45,868 nucleotides of DNA from Myroides marinus (GTDB lineage: Bacteria > Bacteroidota > Bacteroidia > Flavobacteriales > Flavobacteriaceae). Shown here in pieces: positions 34,757 to 43,157 of the stretch; position 1 is the stretch's first letter, and each line of letters starts with the position of its first letter. Where the stretch lies: contig NZ_FNYS01000009.1 in the NCBI RefSeq assembly GCF_900109075.1, positions 1 to 45,868 on the forward strand, in the 5' to 3' direction. Position numbers and translations under genes: made by a program. The notes below the pieces were generated by a model. The model searched no databases. It was given only the letters and a program-made list of their open reading frames with translations, and was not told where the DNA came from.

Positions 34757-35245
34757 TCAATCTAGAGTTTTTAAATATTCTATTATCTCATCTGAGACTA
34801 TTATCATCTTTTCTTCTATCTCTTTGCTCAATACATCAAGATTATTAAAATCAGGGTTAGTTACTAAGACTGCTTCTAAAATTGAGTATTTAGGCATTTC
34901 TGTTTTGTCTTTATTCCATTTAGAGTTCTTAGATAACTCCCAGTATTTTTCTTGGATTGGAATTGTGTTACCTAACAACCAAACTTCGAACCTCATTTCT
35001 ACATGATTTAATACTACCCCAAACTTTAACTTCTTACCCTTCAAAAAATCATTTGAATAATAAAAATAAGTAAAGTCCATATACCCATGAAGGATACCTG
35101 CAAAGGAATATTGATTAGAAAGAGATTTTATAAGGTCTGTCCTTAACCTCATCGTAAATTTTACTAATTCATTATATGCAATGAGTATATCGCCTTTCTG
35201 TAGTTGTTCTTTATAAATAGAAACATATTTATTTAAATTCTCCAT
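34757..35245 (-). CDS. Hypothetical protein, possibly DUF7000 family
   Basis: A 162-residue soluble protein. The order of motifs YKEQLQKGDILIAYNELVKF near the N-terminus, then ILHGYMDFTYFYYS (about 51-64) and NHVEMRFEVWLLGN (about 79-92), resembles what I remember of the DUF7000 family, a group of unknown function. It is a single-gene unit whose two sides carry near-identical terminators in direct orientation. Confidence 0.7.
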   Translation of the reverse strand: MENLNKYVSIYKEQLQKGDILIAYNELVKFTMRLRTDLIKSLSNQYSFAGILHGYMDFTYFYYSNDFLKGKKLKFGVVLNHVEMRFEVWLLGNTIPIQEKYWELSKNSKWNKDKTEMPKYSILEAVLVTNPDFNNLDVLSKEIEEKMIIVSDEIIEYLKTLD

Positions 35246-35301
35246 ATCAATTTAATTCAAATAATATAATTGGTGAATATATCTAATTCTTAAACACAAA
35301 A

Positions 35302-35328
35302 AAAGTCGGTTTGTGATAAACCGACTTT
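35302..35328 (-). terminator. Terminator of the M49 peptidase gene (copy 2 of the second repeated hairpin)
   Basis: Arms AAAGTCGGTTT / AAACCGACTTT around GTGAT, with a T-run on the minus strand. The loop differs from the 34721-34745 copy at two positions. Confidence 0.9.
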
Positions 35329-35348
35329 CTTATATGATATACTTATAA

Positions 35349-37385
35349 TTAATTTACAAGTGGTAAGAATGAGTATTCTTTAGCATAACGCAACATTTGT
35401 TCTTCAAATGATTTAGGTTGTTCGATTTTATAATCTGTCACTTCACCTTTATCATTCTTAACAGGTACAATGTATGGGTTAACAAATCCTCTATATGGAG
35501 CAGAGTCAAACTTAGCGTTACGAGCTAATACTTCTTTGTGAATTGCTTGATCTACTTTCACACCATAAGTCTCTACTAAAGCCTTAGCTGCGTTATAGTC
35601 TCCTTCAGATTTGATACGTTGAGTCTCTCTTAATAATTGTCCGAATAAATCATGTAATTTTTCATAGTTAGTAATATTGTAATATGTCTTACCATCTCTT
35701 ACTACTTTCTCTATTACATTGTCTTTCTTCCCTTTTTCGAATACCCAAGCACTTACCCACTGACGGTTACGCATATGAGCTTCTTCGATATCAGCCCCTT
35801 GTTCTAAACGAACCAACTGAGTCATTAATCCATTGCGGATATACCCATCATAAGCAGCTTTACCTACCGATTTCCAATCATCTACTAATCCTAATTCTTG
35901 TAATTTAGGGTTGTATAAATAGAATAGTCCTACCAAGTCAGCACGTCCTTCTTCTAATGTAGAAGCATAACTTTTTAGCGTTTCTTTTGGTTGTCCTACT
36001 CCTTTGTTAATTTGTCCTGATGCATGTCCGATTACTTCGTGAAGAGTAGTGTGTAACTTATCTGCTAACTCACCATATTTCTCTTCTAATTGAACTTCCT
36101 CTTCATCATGAGCAAACTCTTTTAACTTATCAGAACCACCTGCATGGTTATAAGAATCTATAATGTTACCTAAAGAAATAGATTTAGAACCGTGTTCTGC
36201 TCTAATCCAGTCTGCGTTAGGAAGATTTACTCCGATAGGTGTACTTGGAGAAGCATCACCTGCCTCAGAAGCAACAATAACTGTTTTATAAGAAACACCT
36301 GTTACATTTTTCTTTTTATGAGCATCCATTAATGGAGAGTTGTCTTCAAACCACTGAGCTTCTTTAGAAACAACAGCCATCTTCTTAGACATATCAAAAT
36401 CGTTGATTTGAACAACGCTTTCATAAGACCCTTTATGTCCTAATGGATCTGCATATACCTCGATAAATCCATTGTTATAATCGATATTTCCTTTAGTAGC
36501 TTTCACCCAAGCGATGTTATAATCATCCCAAGTTTTTAGGTCTCCAGTTTGGTAATATTTAATTAATAGTTTTAGCGCATCTGCTTGTTCTTGGTTTTCT
36601 GCTACAGTTACAGCTTTCTCTAACCAAAAGATGATTTGATCAATAGCTGCTCCATACATTCCACCACTTTTCCATACTTTTTCTACTAACTTACCATTCT
36701 CTTTAACTACTTTAGAGTTTAATCCTGTAGATAGTGGACGGTCTGGATCTGGGCTTTTCATTGCATTATAGAAAGCTTCTACTTCATCCTCTGTGATACC
36801 TTCTCCATAGAAGTTAACAGCAGAACCTTTCACAAGTCCTTTAGCTAAATCTAAGTTCACTTTCTTATTATCTACATCGTTAAATAGGATGTTCGAGATA
36901 TTTTGGTCAAGTGTAGTATTTGTCTCTTTTAATAAAATAGAGAAATACGCTTGAGAAAAACCAGGCTTAATCTTATCATTAGAATAATGGTGGTGAATAC
37001 CATTAGAGAACCATACACGTTTAACGTATGTAACAAACTCTTTCCAATCTTCTGATTCTTTGTCTCCTTTATAATTTTCGTAAATACTTTCTAATGCTTT
37101 ACGAATAGTCAAGTTGTGTTTATAATTCTGATCCCAGATAATATCACGTCCAGCATATCCAGCTTGACTTAGATAATACACTAACTCTTTTTCTTTTAAT
37201 GTAAGGTTGTCCCATCCTGGTATTTGGTATCTCAATACCTCAATATCTCCAAAGTGGTCAACACTATATTCGAATTGTTCTGTTTCTGTCACTCCTTCTT
37301 TTCCTTTTTCAGTTTCTTTTTTATCTCCACAAGACAATAACATTGCGGAAGCCATTACAATACAGGCCATTGTGTTTAATTTCAT
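35349..37385 (-). CDS. Lipoprotein dipeptidyl-peptidase III (M49 family)
   Basis: A 678-residue exported zinc peptidase. A lipoprotein signal peptide ends in the lipobox LLSC with Cys19. Zinc ligands and catalytic glutamate are in HEVIGH (about residue 446), the M49 HExxGH motif, and the second motif EEGRAD (about 473) provides the third ligand. M49 enzymes remove dipeptides from the N-terminus of short peptides. In Bacteroidota this family is sometimes mislabelled dihydrofolate reductase; nothing here supports that. Lipidation places it at the envelope, where it would process peptides. A -7 element lies upstream at 37412-37419. Confidence 0.9.
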   Translation of the reverse strand: MKLNTMACIVMASAMLLSCGDKKETEKGKEGVTETEQFEYSVDHFGDIEVLRYQIPGWDNLTLKEKELVYYLSQAGYAGRDIIWDQNYKHNLTIRKALESIYENYKGDKESEDWKEFVTYVKRVWFSNGIHHHYSNDKIKPGFSQAYFSILLKETNTTLDQNISNILFNDVDNKKVNLDLAKGLVKGSAVNFYGEGITEDEVEAFYNAMKSPDPDRPLSTGLNSKVVKENGKLVEKVWKSGGMYGAAIDQIIFWLEKAVTVAENQEQADALKLLIKYYQTGDLKTWDDYNIAWVKATKGNIDYNNGFIEVYADPLGHKGSYESVVQINDFDMSKKMAVVSKEAQWFEDNSPLMDAHKKKNVTGVSYKTVIVASEAGDASPSTPIGVNLPNADWIRAEHGSKSISLGNIIDSYNHAGGSDKLKEFAHDEEEVQLEEKYGELADKLHTTLHEVIGHASGQINKGVGQPKETLKSYASTLEEGRADLVGLFYLYNPKLQELGLVDDWKSVGKAAYDGYIRNGLMTQLVRLEQGADIEEAHMRNRQWVSAWVFEKGKKDNVIEKVVRDGKTYYNITNYEKLHDLFGQLLRETQRIKSEGDYNAAKALVETYGVKVDQAIHKEVLARNAKFDSAPYRGFVNPYIVPVKNDKGEVTDYKIEQPKSFEEQMLRYAKEYSFLPLVN

Positions 37386-37411
37386 ACTGTAGTTTTTATA
37401 TTGTGTGTAGA

Positions 37412-37419
37412 CAAATATA
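37412..37419 (-). promoter_or_regulatory. -7 element (TATATTTG) for the M49 peptidase gene
   Basis: Exact TAnnTTTG match on the minus strand, 26 bases before the start codon. Confidence 0.45.
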
Positions 37420-37486
37420 TAAATATTGCTTTACCTAATTATACTATTTCCCTTTTAAAAGAGAATGCTATACTAACGCAGAAAGG

Positions 37487-38014
37487 TTATTTTGTATAAT
37501 TATACACTTCTTTATTATACTCTTTAGACATATTTTTAGGTATGCTTAGCGATTGCCATTCTGTATTGCGTATCATCTTACCAATAAACACTATTTGCCC
37601 AATATGATAAGGGTAATGAGCTAACTGTCTGTATAATGCTTCTGCTACAGTATGATTTTGATTTCTAATCTTAACTACTGTATTAATATTTTCTTCAGTA
37701 ATGCTATCCAACGTTTGAAATAATACATTCCAAGCTTTATCCCAATTAGTAATCAATTCATGTTTATCATATATACCATCTTGAAATTCATCATCTCTAT
37801 TTCTCCATGGTTTATCTCCATCTTCTGTAAAGAAGTTAGTGAAACGAGAAAGTAAATTACCCGTAATATGACGCATAATCATAGCTATAGAATTACTCCC
37901 ATCGCTTACTTTGTGATTTAATTCGTCTTGAGAAAAAATCAAAATAGTTTTGTCTGCAAGAGTTCTATAATACTCAAACTGAGTACGTACTCCTTTTATA
38001 TCTTCTATATTCAT
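37487..38014 (-). CDS. DinB-like (DUF1572) four-helix protein
   Basis: A 175-residue helical protein of the DinB/YfiT metal-binding superfamily, closest in feel to DUF1572. Histidines expected to hold a metal occur in IAMIMRHITGNL (about 43-54) and in LAHYPYHIGQIVFIGK (about 131-146). Members act as metal-dependent thiol transferases or have unknown roles. It has no signal peptide, is expressed alone, and lies 101 bases upstream of the M49 peptidase gene on the same strand. Confidence 0.8.
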   Translation of the reverse strand: MNIEDIKGVRTQFEYYRTLADKTILIFSQDELNHKVSDGSNSIAMIMRHITGNLLSRFTNFFTEDGDKPWRNRDDEFQDGIYDKHELITNWDKAWNVLFQTLDSITEENINTVVKIRNQNHTVAEALYRQLAHYPYHIGQIVFIGKMIRNTEWQSLSIPKNMSKEYNKEVYNYTK

Positions 38015-38097
38015 CCTTTAGGTTGTTTTATATTGTAAAAGTTTATTCTGTTACTGCAATGTAATCCATATCGAAGAGATACTTAGTATATAGGCAA

Positions 38098-38123
38098 AAA
38101 AAATAACCCGAAGGTTATTTTTT
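38098..38123 (-). terminator. Terminator overlapping the NYN gene's 3' end
   Basis: Arms AAAAAATAACC / GGTTATTTTTT around the stable tetraloop region CGAA. The stop codon of the NYN gene (38115-38117) is inside one arm, so the hairpin begins within coding sequence. Confidence 0.85.
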
Positions 38124-38867
38124 CTTTACTAAAGGATGATTTAATCCTTTTACGTTATTGTTGATGACTTCATAAGTCTTCAGATGTTTAAATAGTTCAG
38201 TTAGGTTTCTAAAGCCATAATCCCTAGCATCAAAACTTGGATTTAGCTTACGAAGGTTGCCTCCTACAGTTGCGATATAAGCTTCGACCTCTTCATCCAC
38301 TGACATATCAAAGGCTCTATCTATCAACTTGTATTCTTTCTTAGTCAATGCTTTGATATCATCATCGTCATTAGACTCTGTCTTTTTAGCATTGCCATTT
38401 TCTCCTTTTTCTGTTGCTGCTACTTTAGGCATTAACGTCTCACAGTATGTAAATATCTCACATGACTGAACGAAAGCATTAGGCGTCTTCTTCTCTCCTA
38501 CTCCCATCACGAAGATACCTTCTTCTCTAATACGCTTAGCTAACCCTGTATAATCACTATCACTCGACACGATACAAAATCCATCTACCATCTTAGCATG
38601 TAAGATATCCATAGCATCTATAATCAGAGAACTATCTGTAGAGTTCTTTCCACTTGTATAATTAAACTTCTGTATAGGCGAAAATGACAAGTCATTTAAT
38701 AAATCCTTCCAGCTATTCATTTGCGGTGTTGTCCAATCTCCATAAATACGACGGACAGTCACCTTCCCATATTTAGAAACTTCTTCTAAAATCTTATCTA
38801 ACAATTTAGCCTGTGCATTATCGCCATCTACTAATATTGCTATGTTGTTATTTTGTTTTTCCATCAT
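38115..38867 (-). CDS. NYN-domain nuclease-like protein with C-terminal LOTUS/OST-HTH-like domain
   Basis: A 250-residue protein. The N-terminal NYN (PIN-like) domain has acidic residues in the expected places: IAILVDGDNA (9-18), STDSSLIIDAMDIL (about 76-89) and IVSSDSDYTGLA (about 99-110), which would bind metal for RNA cleavage. A linker rich in Lys/Asn/Asp (about 150-172) leads to a C-terminal domain (about 175-245) that looks like LOTUS/OST-HTH, an RNA-binding fold often joined to NYN. I start at ATG 38867; an upstream in-frame TTG at 38897 is improbable, and ATG 38864 is the alternative. It has its own promoter and terminator. Confidence 0.85.
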   Translation of the reverse strand: MMEKQNNNIAILVDGDNAQAKLLDKILEEVSKYGKVTVRRIYGDWTTPQMNSWKDLLNDLSFSPIQKFNYTSGKNSTDSSLIIDAMDILHAKMVDGFCIVSSDSDYTGLAKRIREEGIFVMGVGEKKTPNAFVQSCEIFTYCETLMPKVAATEKGENGNAKKTESNDDDDIKALTKKEYKLIDRAFDMSVDEEVEAYIATVGGNLRKLNPSFDARDYGFRNLTELFKHLKTYEVINNNVKGLNHPLVKKK

Positions 38868-38960
38868 ATTTTCCTTTTCGAAAGCTCTAAAATACAAAAA
38901 ATAGCGCTATTTAAAAGATAATTGATACCAAAACATCTGTTAATAAATACTTCGTATAAC

Positions 38961-38989
38961 CAAAAATAAGGAGACTAATTAAATCACAA
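38961..38989 (-). promoter_or_regulatory. Promoter of the NYN gene
   Basis: On the minus strand a TTG -33 element (38987-38989), 18 bases, then TATTTTTG (38961-38968). The implied leader is about 90 bases. Confidence 0.5.
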
Positions 38990-39041
38990 CTCTACTTTTA
39001 GTACTTAGTTGCTTATTTACTTATAGAAATTCTTGAAATTA

Positions 39042-39101
39042 ATTAATACCTAAGAATATTTTCTCAAAAAGAAATAGTTGAATAGAAAGGTAGGTATTAA
39101 T
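39042..39101. repeat. 11-base inverted repeat
   Basis: ATTAATACCTA (39042-39052) and TAGGTATTAAT (39091-39101) are perfect inverted copies separated by 38 bases. Confidence 0.7.
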
Positions 39102-39117
39102 AGGAAGTTATTTTGAT

Positions 39118-39150
39118 TATAGTACTGGTGTGGCTACCACCAGTACTATA
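39118..39150. repeat. Strong 13-bp hairpin
   Basis: Arms TATAGTACTGGTG / CACCAGTACTATA around TGGCTAC. No T-run follows on either strand. It may still act as a terminator or RNA 3' end for the leftward Crp gene, 165 bases past its stop codon. Confidence 0.75.
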
Positions 39151-39314
39151 TATTATTTCTGTTTAAATAGATTTTTTCGTTTCTTTTTATTTATAAGTTT
39201 TACCTAATGAACTAGATAATAAAAAGACGAAAATAGTTTTGTTGTTTGTTTTCCTATTTATGTAGGCAAAAGTAAATAGGTTAAAACAAAAAAACATTGA
39301 ACTACTTCAATAAA

Positions 39315-39899
39315 TCATATTTTCTTCTTACCTCGGATCTTACTCAAGAACTCTTGAGATATTCCTAAATACGAAGCTATCTGTATATTAGTCAAACGCT
39401 GTAATAAGGAAGGATAACGCTTACAGAAGTCTTCATACTCCATAGCTGCATCCATCGTTAACTTATTAATAATACGACGTTGTAATGCTACACATTCTTG
39501 CCCTAGCATTACTCTATAGATTCGTTCTAGAGCAGGTATCTTATCGTATAATGGTTCTTTTACATCTCTTGATATACGTAATACTTCACAGTCCTCTAAA
39601 GCTTGTATATAAAACTTAGAAGGCGAATTAGTGTGATAACTTTCTAAATCAGCTAACCACCAATCTTCAACAGCAAAGTAAATAATATGTTCTTGTCCTT
39701 GACTATCTAAAATATAAACTTTACAACAACCAGTAATAACAAAAGCCTGGAAATCACATATTTCACCTGCTTTTAATAAATATTCCTTCTTTTTAATATG
39801 TACAGTCTCGAAAGAAGCTAATATAAGTTCTCTTTCTTGGTCAGTTAGTACTACTCCCTTCCGTTCTAGATTATCTATTAATGAAGCTCTTTTCATCAT
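39315..39899 (-). CDS. Crp/Fnr family transcriptional regulator
   Basis: A 194-residue regulator with an N-terminal cyclic-nucleotide-binding-like beta-barrel (about 25-115) and a C-terminal winged helix (about 145-194) containing RLTNIQIASYLGISQEFLSK. No cysteine cluster of the FNR [4Fe-4S] type is visible, so it is a Crp-like rather than FNR-like sensor; ligand unknown. Its ATG overlaps the stop of the LOG gene (ATGA), indicating translational coupling, although a second ATG follows immediately. In Bacteroidota such proteins often control stress or efflux genes. Confidence 0.9.
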   Translation of the reverse strand: MMKRASLIDNLERKGVVLTDQERELILASFETVHIKKKEYLLKAGEICDFQAFVITGCCKVYILDSQGQEHIIYFAVEDWWLADLESYHTNSPSKFYIQALEDCEVLRISRDVKEPLYDKIPALERIYRVMLGQECVALQRRIINKLTMDAAMEYEDFCKRYPSLLQRLTNIQIASYLGISQEFLSKIRGKKKI

Positions 39900-40471
39900 C
39901 TTTCTTTTTTAATCCACTTACCTTCTTTAGGAGCTTTATAAGCTCTCATCTTTTCTAATAATTCTTCTATATTATCTGCTACTACAATCATGTCGCGGTT
40001 TACCTGTTTTAAAAAACCGTAACTCACCATATTATCTACCATCTGTAATAACGGATTATAGAAACCATCTATATTTAATAAGGCTACAGGCTTTTTATGA
40101 AGTCCAAGTTGTGCCCAAGTAAGCATTTCGAAGAATTCTTCTAACGTTCCATATCCACCAGGCATCGCTATGGTGCCATCTGACAATTCATCCATTTTAG
40201 CTTTGCGCTCATGCATTGTCTCTACTAGAATTAGTTCAGTAAGGCCACGATGTCCTAACTCTACATCGCCTAAAAAAGTAGGTAATACTCCTATTACTTC
40301 TCCATCATACTTCAACACCCCGTCTGCTACAGCTCCCATTAAACCAACTTTAGCTCCTCCATAAACAAGGCCAATATTCTGCTTAGCTAAATACTCCCCT
40401 AATAAAAAAGCTTGATCAAAAAAGACGTCTTTTGTTCCTGAACTCGAACCACAAAACACTGTATACCTCAT
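39896..40471 (-). CDS. LOG family nucleoside monophosphate phosphoribohydrolase
   Basis: A 191-residue Rossmann-fold protein of the LOG/TIGR00730 family, formerly mislabelled lysine decarboxylase. The phosphate-binding MPGGYGTLEEFFEML (about 103-117) is complete, along with VYGGAKVGLMG (about 36-46) and the active-site region MHERKAKM (about 87-94). These enzymes cut the N-glycosidic bond of nucleoside monophosphates; in plants they make active cytokinin, while the bacterial substrate is often plain AMP. It is translated before and coupled to the Crp-family gene. Confidence 0.92.
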   Translation of the reverse strand: MRYTVFCGSSSGTKDVFFDQAFLLGEYLAKQNIGLVYGGAKVGLMGAVADGVLKYDGEVIGVLPTFLGDVELGHRGLTELILVETMHERKAKMDELSDGTIAMPGGYGTLEEFFEMLTWAQLGLHKKPVALLNIDGFYNPLLQMVDNMVSYGFLKQVNRDMIVVADNIEELLEKMRAYKAPKEGKWIKKER

Positions 40472-40646
40472 TTATAATAATTTTAAATTAGCCACAACCA
40501 CTATATAAATCAACCTATTACAAAATAAATGAAAAAATATTTAAAAAATCAAAGATATTTTGTTGTAACATTTTTATCAAATGTATGACTATTATGTAAA
40601 CCTCAATTAGAATTCAAAATAAAATAAACTTAACGAAATAACTATT

Positions 40647-43046
40647 ATGAAATTTAAATTAAGTACATTGCTTTTCCTTACGATGGTTTGCTCCATTTAT
40701 GCGCAACAGAAAGGAAAGATTACAGGAATCATTTTTGATAAGACGATAAATCAGTCTGTTCCTTATGCGACTGTTTCTCTTAAATCTGGAGAAAACATTG
40801 TAACTGGTGTTATGTCAGAAGACAATGGTAAATTCGAATTAACTGCTCCTCTAAATAAATATACAATAGAAGTACAGTTTATCGGGTATCAAACTTTTAC
40901 AAAAGATTTCGAATTAACAGAAGCTGTTCAAAACTTTGGTACAATCTATTTAACTCCTGAAGCGACAACTTTAGAAGGAGTAAATATCATAGCAGAACAA
41001 TCAACTATAGAACAAAAAATAGATAGAAAAGTAATCAACGTAGGTAAAGATTTAACTACTGCTGGTGCTACTGCTGGTGAGATTATGAACAATATTCCAT
41101 CTGTTAACGTAGATAAAGACGGTAAGATATCTCTTAGAGGAAATGAGAATGTGCGTATCCTTATCGATGGACGCCCTACTAATATGTCTTCTGAACAGGT
41201 ATTAAAACAAATCCCTTCTACTTCTATCAAAAGCATTGAGTTAATCACTAACCCAAGTGCTAAGTATAACCCTGAAGGAATGTCTGGTATTATCAACATC
41301 GTGTTACACAAAAACACTATGGATGGATTTAATGGTTCTGTAGATACAGGAGCTACATTCTCTCACTATGTTAAGAACACAAACTCTCTAAACCTTAACT
41401 ACAGACAAGGTAAACTAAACTTCTTCGGAAATGGTAGTTACTCTTATGGGCAGTACAAAAATGAAGGAGATATGATGCGTACTGATATCATGTCACCTAC
41501 TGAAATACGTATGAAGTCTATCAACAAGAACTACTTGTATAAGATAGGTATGGATTATTATATCAATGATAACAACACTTTATCATTCTATACTAACCAA
41601 AGTACAAATAATAGTGATATGGATATGAAAAATGCAACTACATATCCACAAGGTAAATACGACGATATCTTCCAAAAGACTAATTATAATGGAGATAATA
41701 AATACAGTGCTTATAACTTAGCTTACAAACACTTATTTGAGAAAAAAGGACACACGTTAGATATCGAAGGAAACTTTAGTCGTAATAAATCGACTAATGA
41801 TGGTAACTACAATACTTTAATTGGTAAAGGTCCTAATCAATTATATAAAGATGGAAACAATAATACTAGTGATCTTACGACTATTAATGTTGACTATGTA
41901 AATCCTTTAAATGACCATACTAAATTAGAAGTAGGAGCTGAAGCTAGAATCTCTAGAGCTGACAACAACTTCGATTCTAACAACCCTCTTATTCCTGAAA
42001 AAAACAGAGTGATCAATAACAAATATGATCAAGATATCTTCTCTGCTTATGTAACTTTTGGACAAACGTATGGTAAGTTTAATTACCAAGTAGGTACAAG
42101 ATTAGAAAGCTATAAAGTAGAATCAACACTAGGAGGTAAAACTAACTTTAAAGATGATTATGTAACATTATATCCATCTGTTTATTTTGGATATACGATG
42201 AGTGATAACGACATGTTTAACTTAAGTTACAGTAGACGTGTTGACAGACCTAGTATTTCTCAAACTAACCCTGTTAGACAATTCTCTACTCCATTAATGA
42301 CAATGGTAGGTAACCCTGAGTTAAAACCTCAATTTACTAACTCTGTTGAGTTAAACTACACTAGAATGTTTAACAACAAGAGTAGCATAACAGCAGGTGT
42401 TTACTACAGAAGAATAAATAAAGAGATTAATCACGTGATTTATGATGATCCAGATAATGACAATCCTAATGCTTTATTAATGACTTTTGATAACTACAAA
42501 TCAAATGATGCATATGGGTTCGAACTTTCTGCAAACATTAAATTAACTCCATGGTGGGATATGCAACCAGCTATTGACTTTTCAAGTATTAAACAAACTG
42601 GTTTTGTATCTAAGCTAAACGCTACTAACCAAATGGACTTCGTAGAGCGCAATATTACTGCAAGTGCTTTTAACGCTCGTTTAAACAGTAACTTCAAAGC
42701 TTCTAAAAACCTAAGATTTAACTTATTTGGGTTCTATAGAGGTGGTGTAGATGGTATCACTATGGATTCTAAAGAAATGTATAAGATAGACGCTGGAGCT
42801 AGATACTCTTTATTAGAAAACAAATTAAGTATCAGCGCTAGAGTTAATGATATATTCAATACTATGAAATTTAAATATAGTTCTCAATATCCATATGCTT
42901 CTAATGGTCAATTCTCTTGGGAGAGTAGATCTGTATATGTTGGTGTAAACTATATCTTCGGAGGTGGAAAAGGACGTGCTCTTCAAAGAAAATCAAGAGA
43001 CACAAACACTAAACAAAGCGGAGGTACTGGAGGAGGATTATTCTAA
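40647..43046 (+). CDS. TonB-dependent outer-membrane receptor
   Basis: A 799-residue protein with a signal peptide (residues 1 to about 19, ending CSIYAQ), an N-terminal carboxypeptidase-regulatory-like domain (about 22-108), a plug domain (about 115-225, with SLRGNENVRILIDGRPTNMS) and a beta-barrel in roughly the last 560 residues. The overall form matches the flavobacterial 'outer membrane beta-barrel' TonB-dependent receptor group. No SusD-like partner gene follows, so this is not a classic polysaccharide-utilisation pair. Substrate cannot be read from the sequence; metal-siderophore or peptide uptake are possible. The C-terminus is Gly/Lys/Arg-rich after the final strands. It ends at a strong terminator. 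Confidence 0.9.
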   Translation: MKFKLSTLLFLTMVCSIYAQQKGKITGIIFDKTINQSVPYATVSLKSGENIVTGVMSEDNGKFELTAPLNKYTIEVQFIGYQTFTKDFELTEAVQNFGTIYLTPEATTLEGVNIIAEQSTIEQKIDRKVINVGKDLTTAGATAGEIMNNIPSVNVDKDGKISLRGNENVRILIDGRPTNMSSEQVLKQIPSTSIKSIELITNPSAKYNPEGMSGIINIVLHKNTMDGFNGSVDTGATFSHYVKNTNSLNLNYRQGKLNFFGNGSYSYGQYKNEGDMMRTDIMSPTEIRMKSINKNYLYKIGMDYYINDNNTLSFYTNQSTNNSDMDMKNATTYPQGKYDDIFQKTNYNGDNKYSAYNLAYKHLFEKKGHTLDIEGNFSRNKSTNDGNYNTLIGKGPNQLYKDGNNNTSDLTTINVDYVNPLNDHTKLEVGAEARISRADNNFDSNNPLIPEKNRVINNKYDQDIFSAYVTFGQTYGKFNYQVGTRLESYKVESTLGGKTNFKDDYVTLYPSVYFGYTMSDNDMFNLSYSRRVDRPSISQTNPVRQFSTPLMTMVGNPELKPQFTNSVELNYTRMFNNKSSITAGVYYRRINKEINHVIYDDPDNDNPNALLMTFDNYKSNDAYGFELSANIKLTPWWDMQPAIDFSSIKQTGFVSKLNATNQMDFVERNITASAFNARLNSNFKASKNLRFNLFGFYRGGVDGITMDSKEMYKIDAGARYSLLENKLSISARVNDIFNTMKFKYSSQYPYASNGQFSWESRSVYVGVNYIFGGGKGRALQRKSRDTNTKQSGGTGGGLF

Positions 43047-43093
43047 AAAACATCAACCACCAATTAACAAATTATTTTTTTCAACTATTACTA

Positions 43094-43130
43094 AAAAAAG
43101 CTGTTATCAAATATCGATAACAGCTTTTTT
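43094..43130. terminator. Bidirectional terminator
   Basis: Fifteen-base arms AAAAAAGCTGTTATC / GATAACAGCTTTTTT around AAATATC. It serves the receptor gene and the convergent hydrolase gene. Confidence 0.93.
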
Positions 43131-43157
43131 GTTTTTACTATCATTAAGTTTTTCAAC

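Larger units (their letters stand above)
38868..39314. other. 447-base gene-free region with two hairpins
   Basis: Spacer between the NYN gene and the Crp-family gene, both leftward. It holds the NYN promoter (38961-38989), an 11-base inverted repeat (39042-39101) and a strong 13-bp hairpin (39118-39150). I find no credible open reading frame. The hairpins could belong to the 3' end of the Crp transcript or to an unannotated RNA. Confidence 0.5.

Noticed and set aside
35349..37385. Dihydrofolate reductase as product name
   Set aside because: HExxGH and EExRAD motifs plus a lipobox fit M49 peptidase; no DHFR motif exists.
38868..38897. TTG start extending the NYN protein by ten residues
   Set aside because: The extension is not needed by the domain, and two ATG codons lie just downstream at the natural domain edge.
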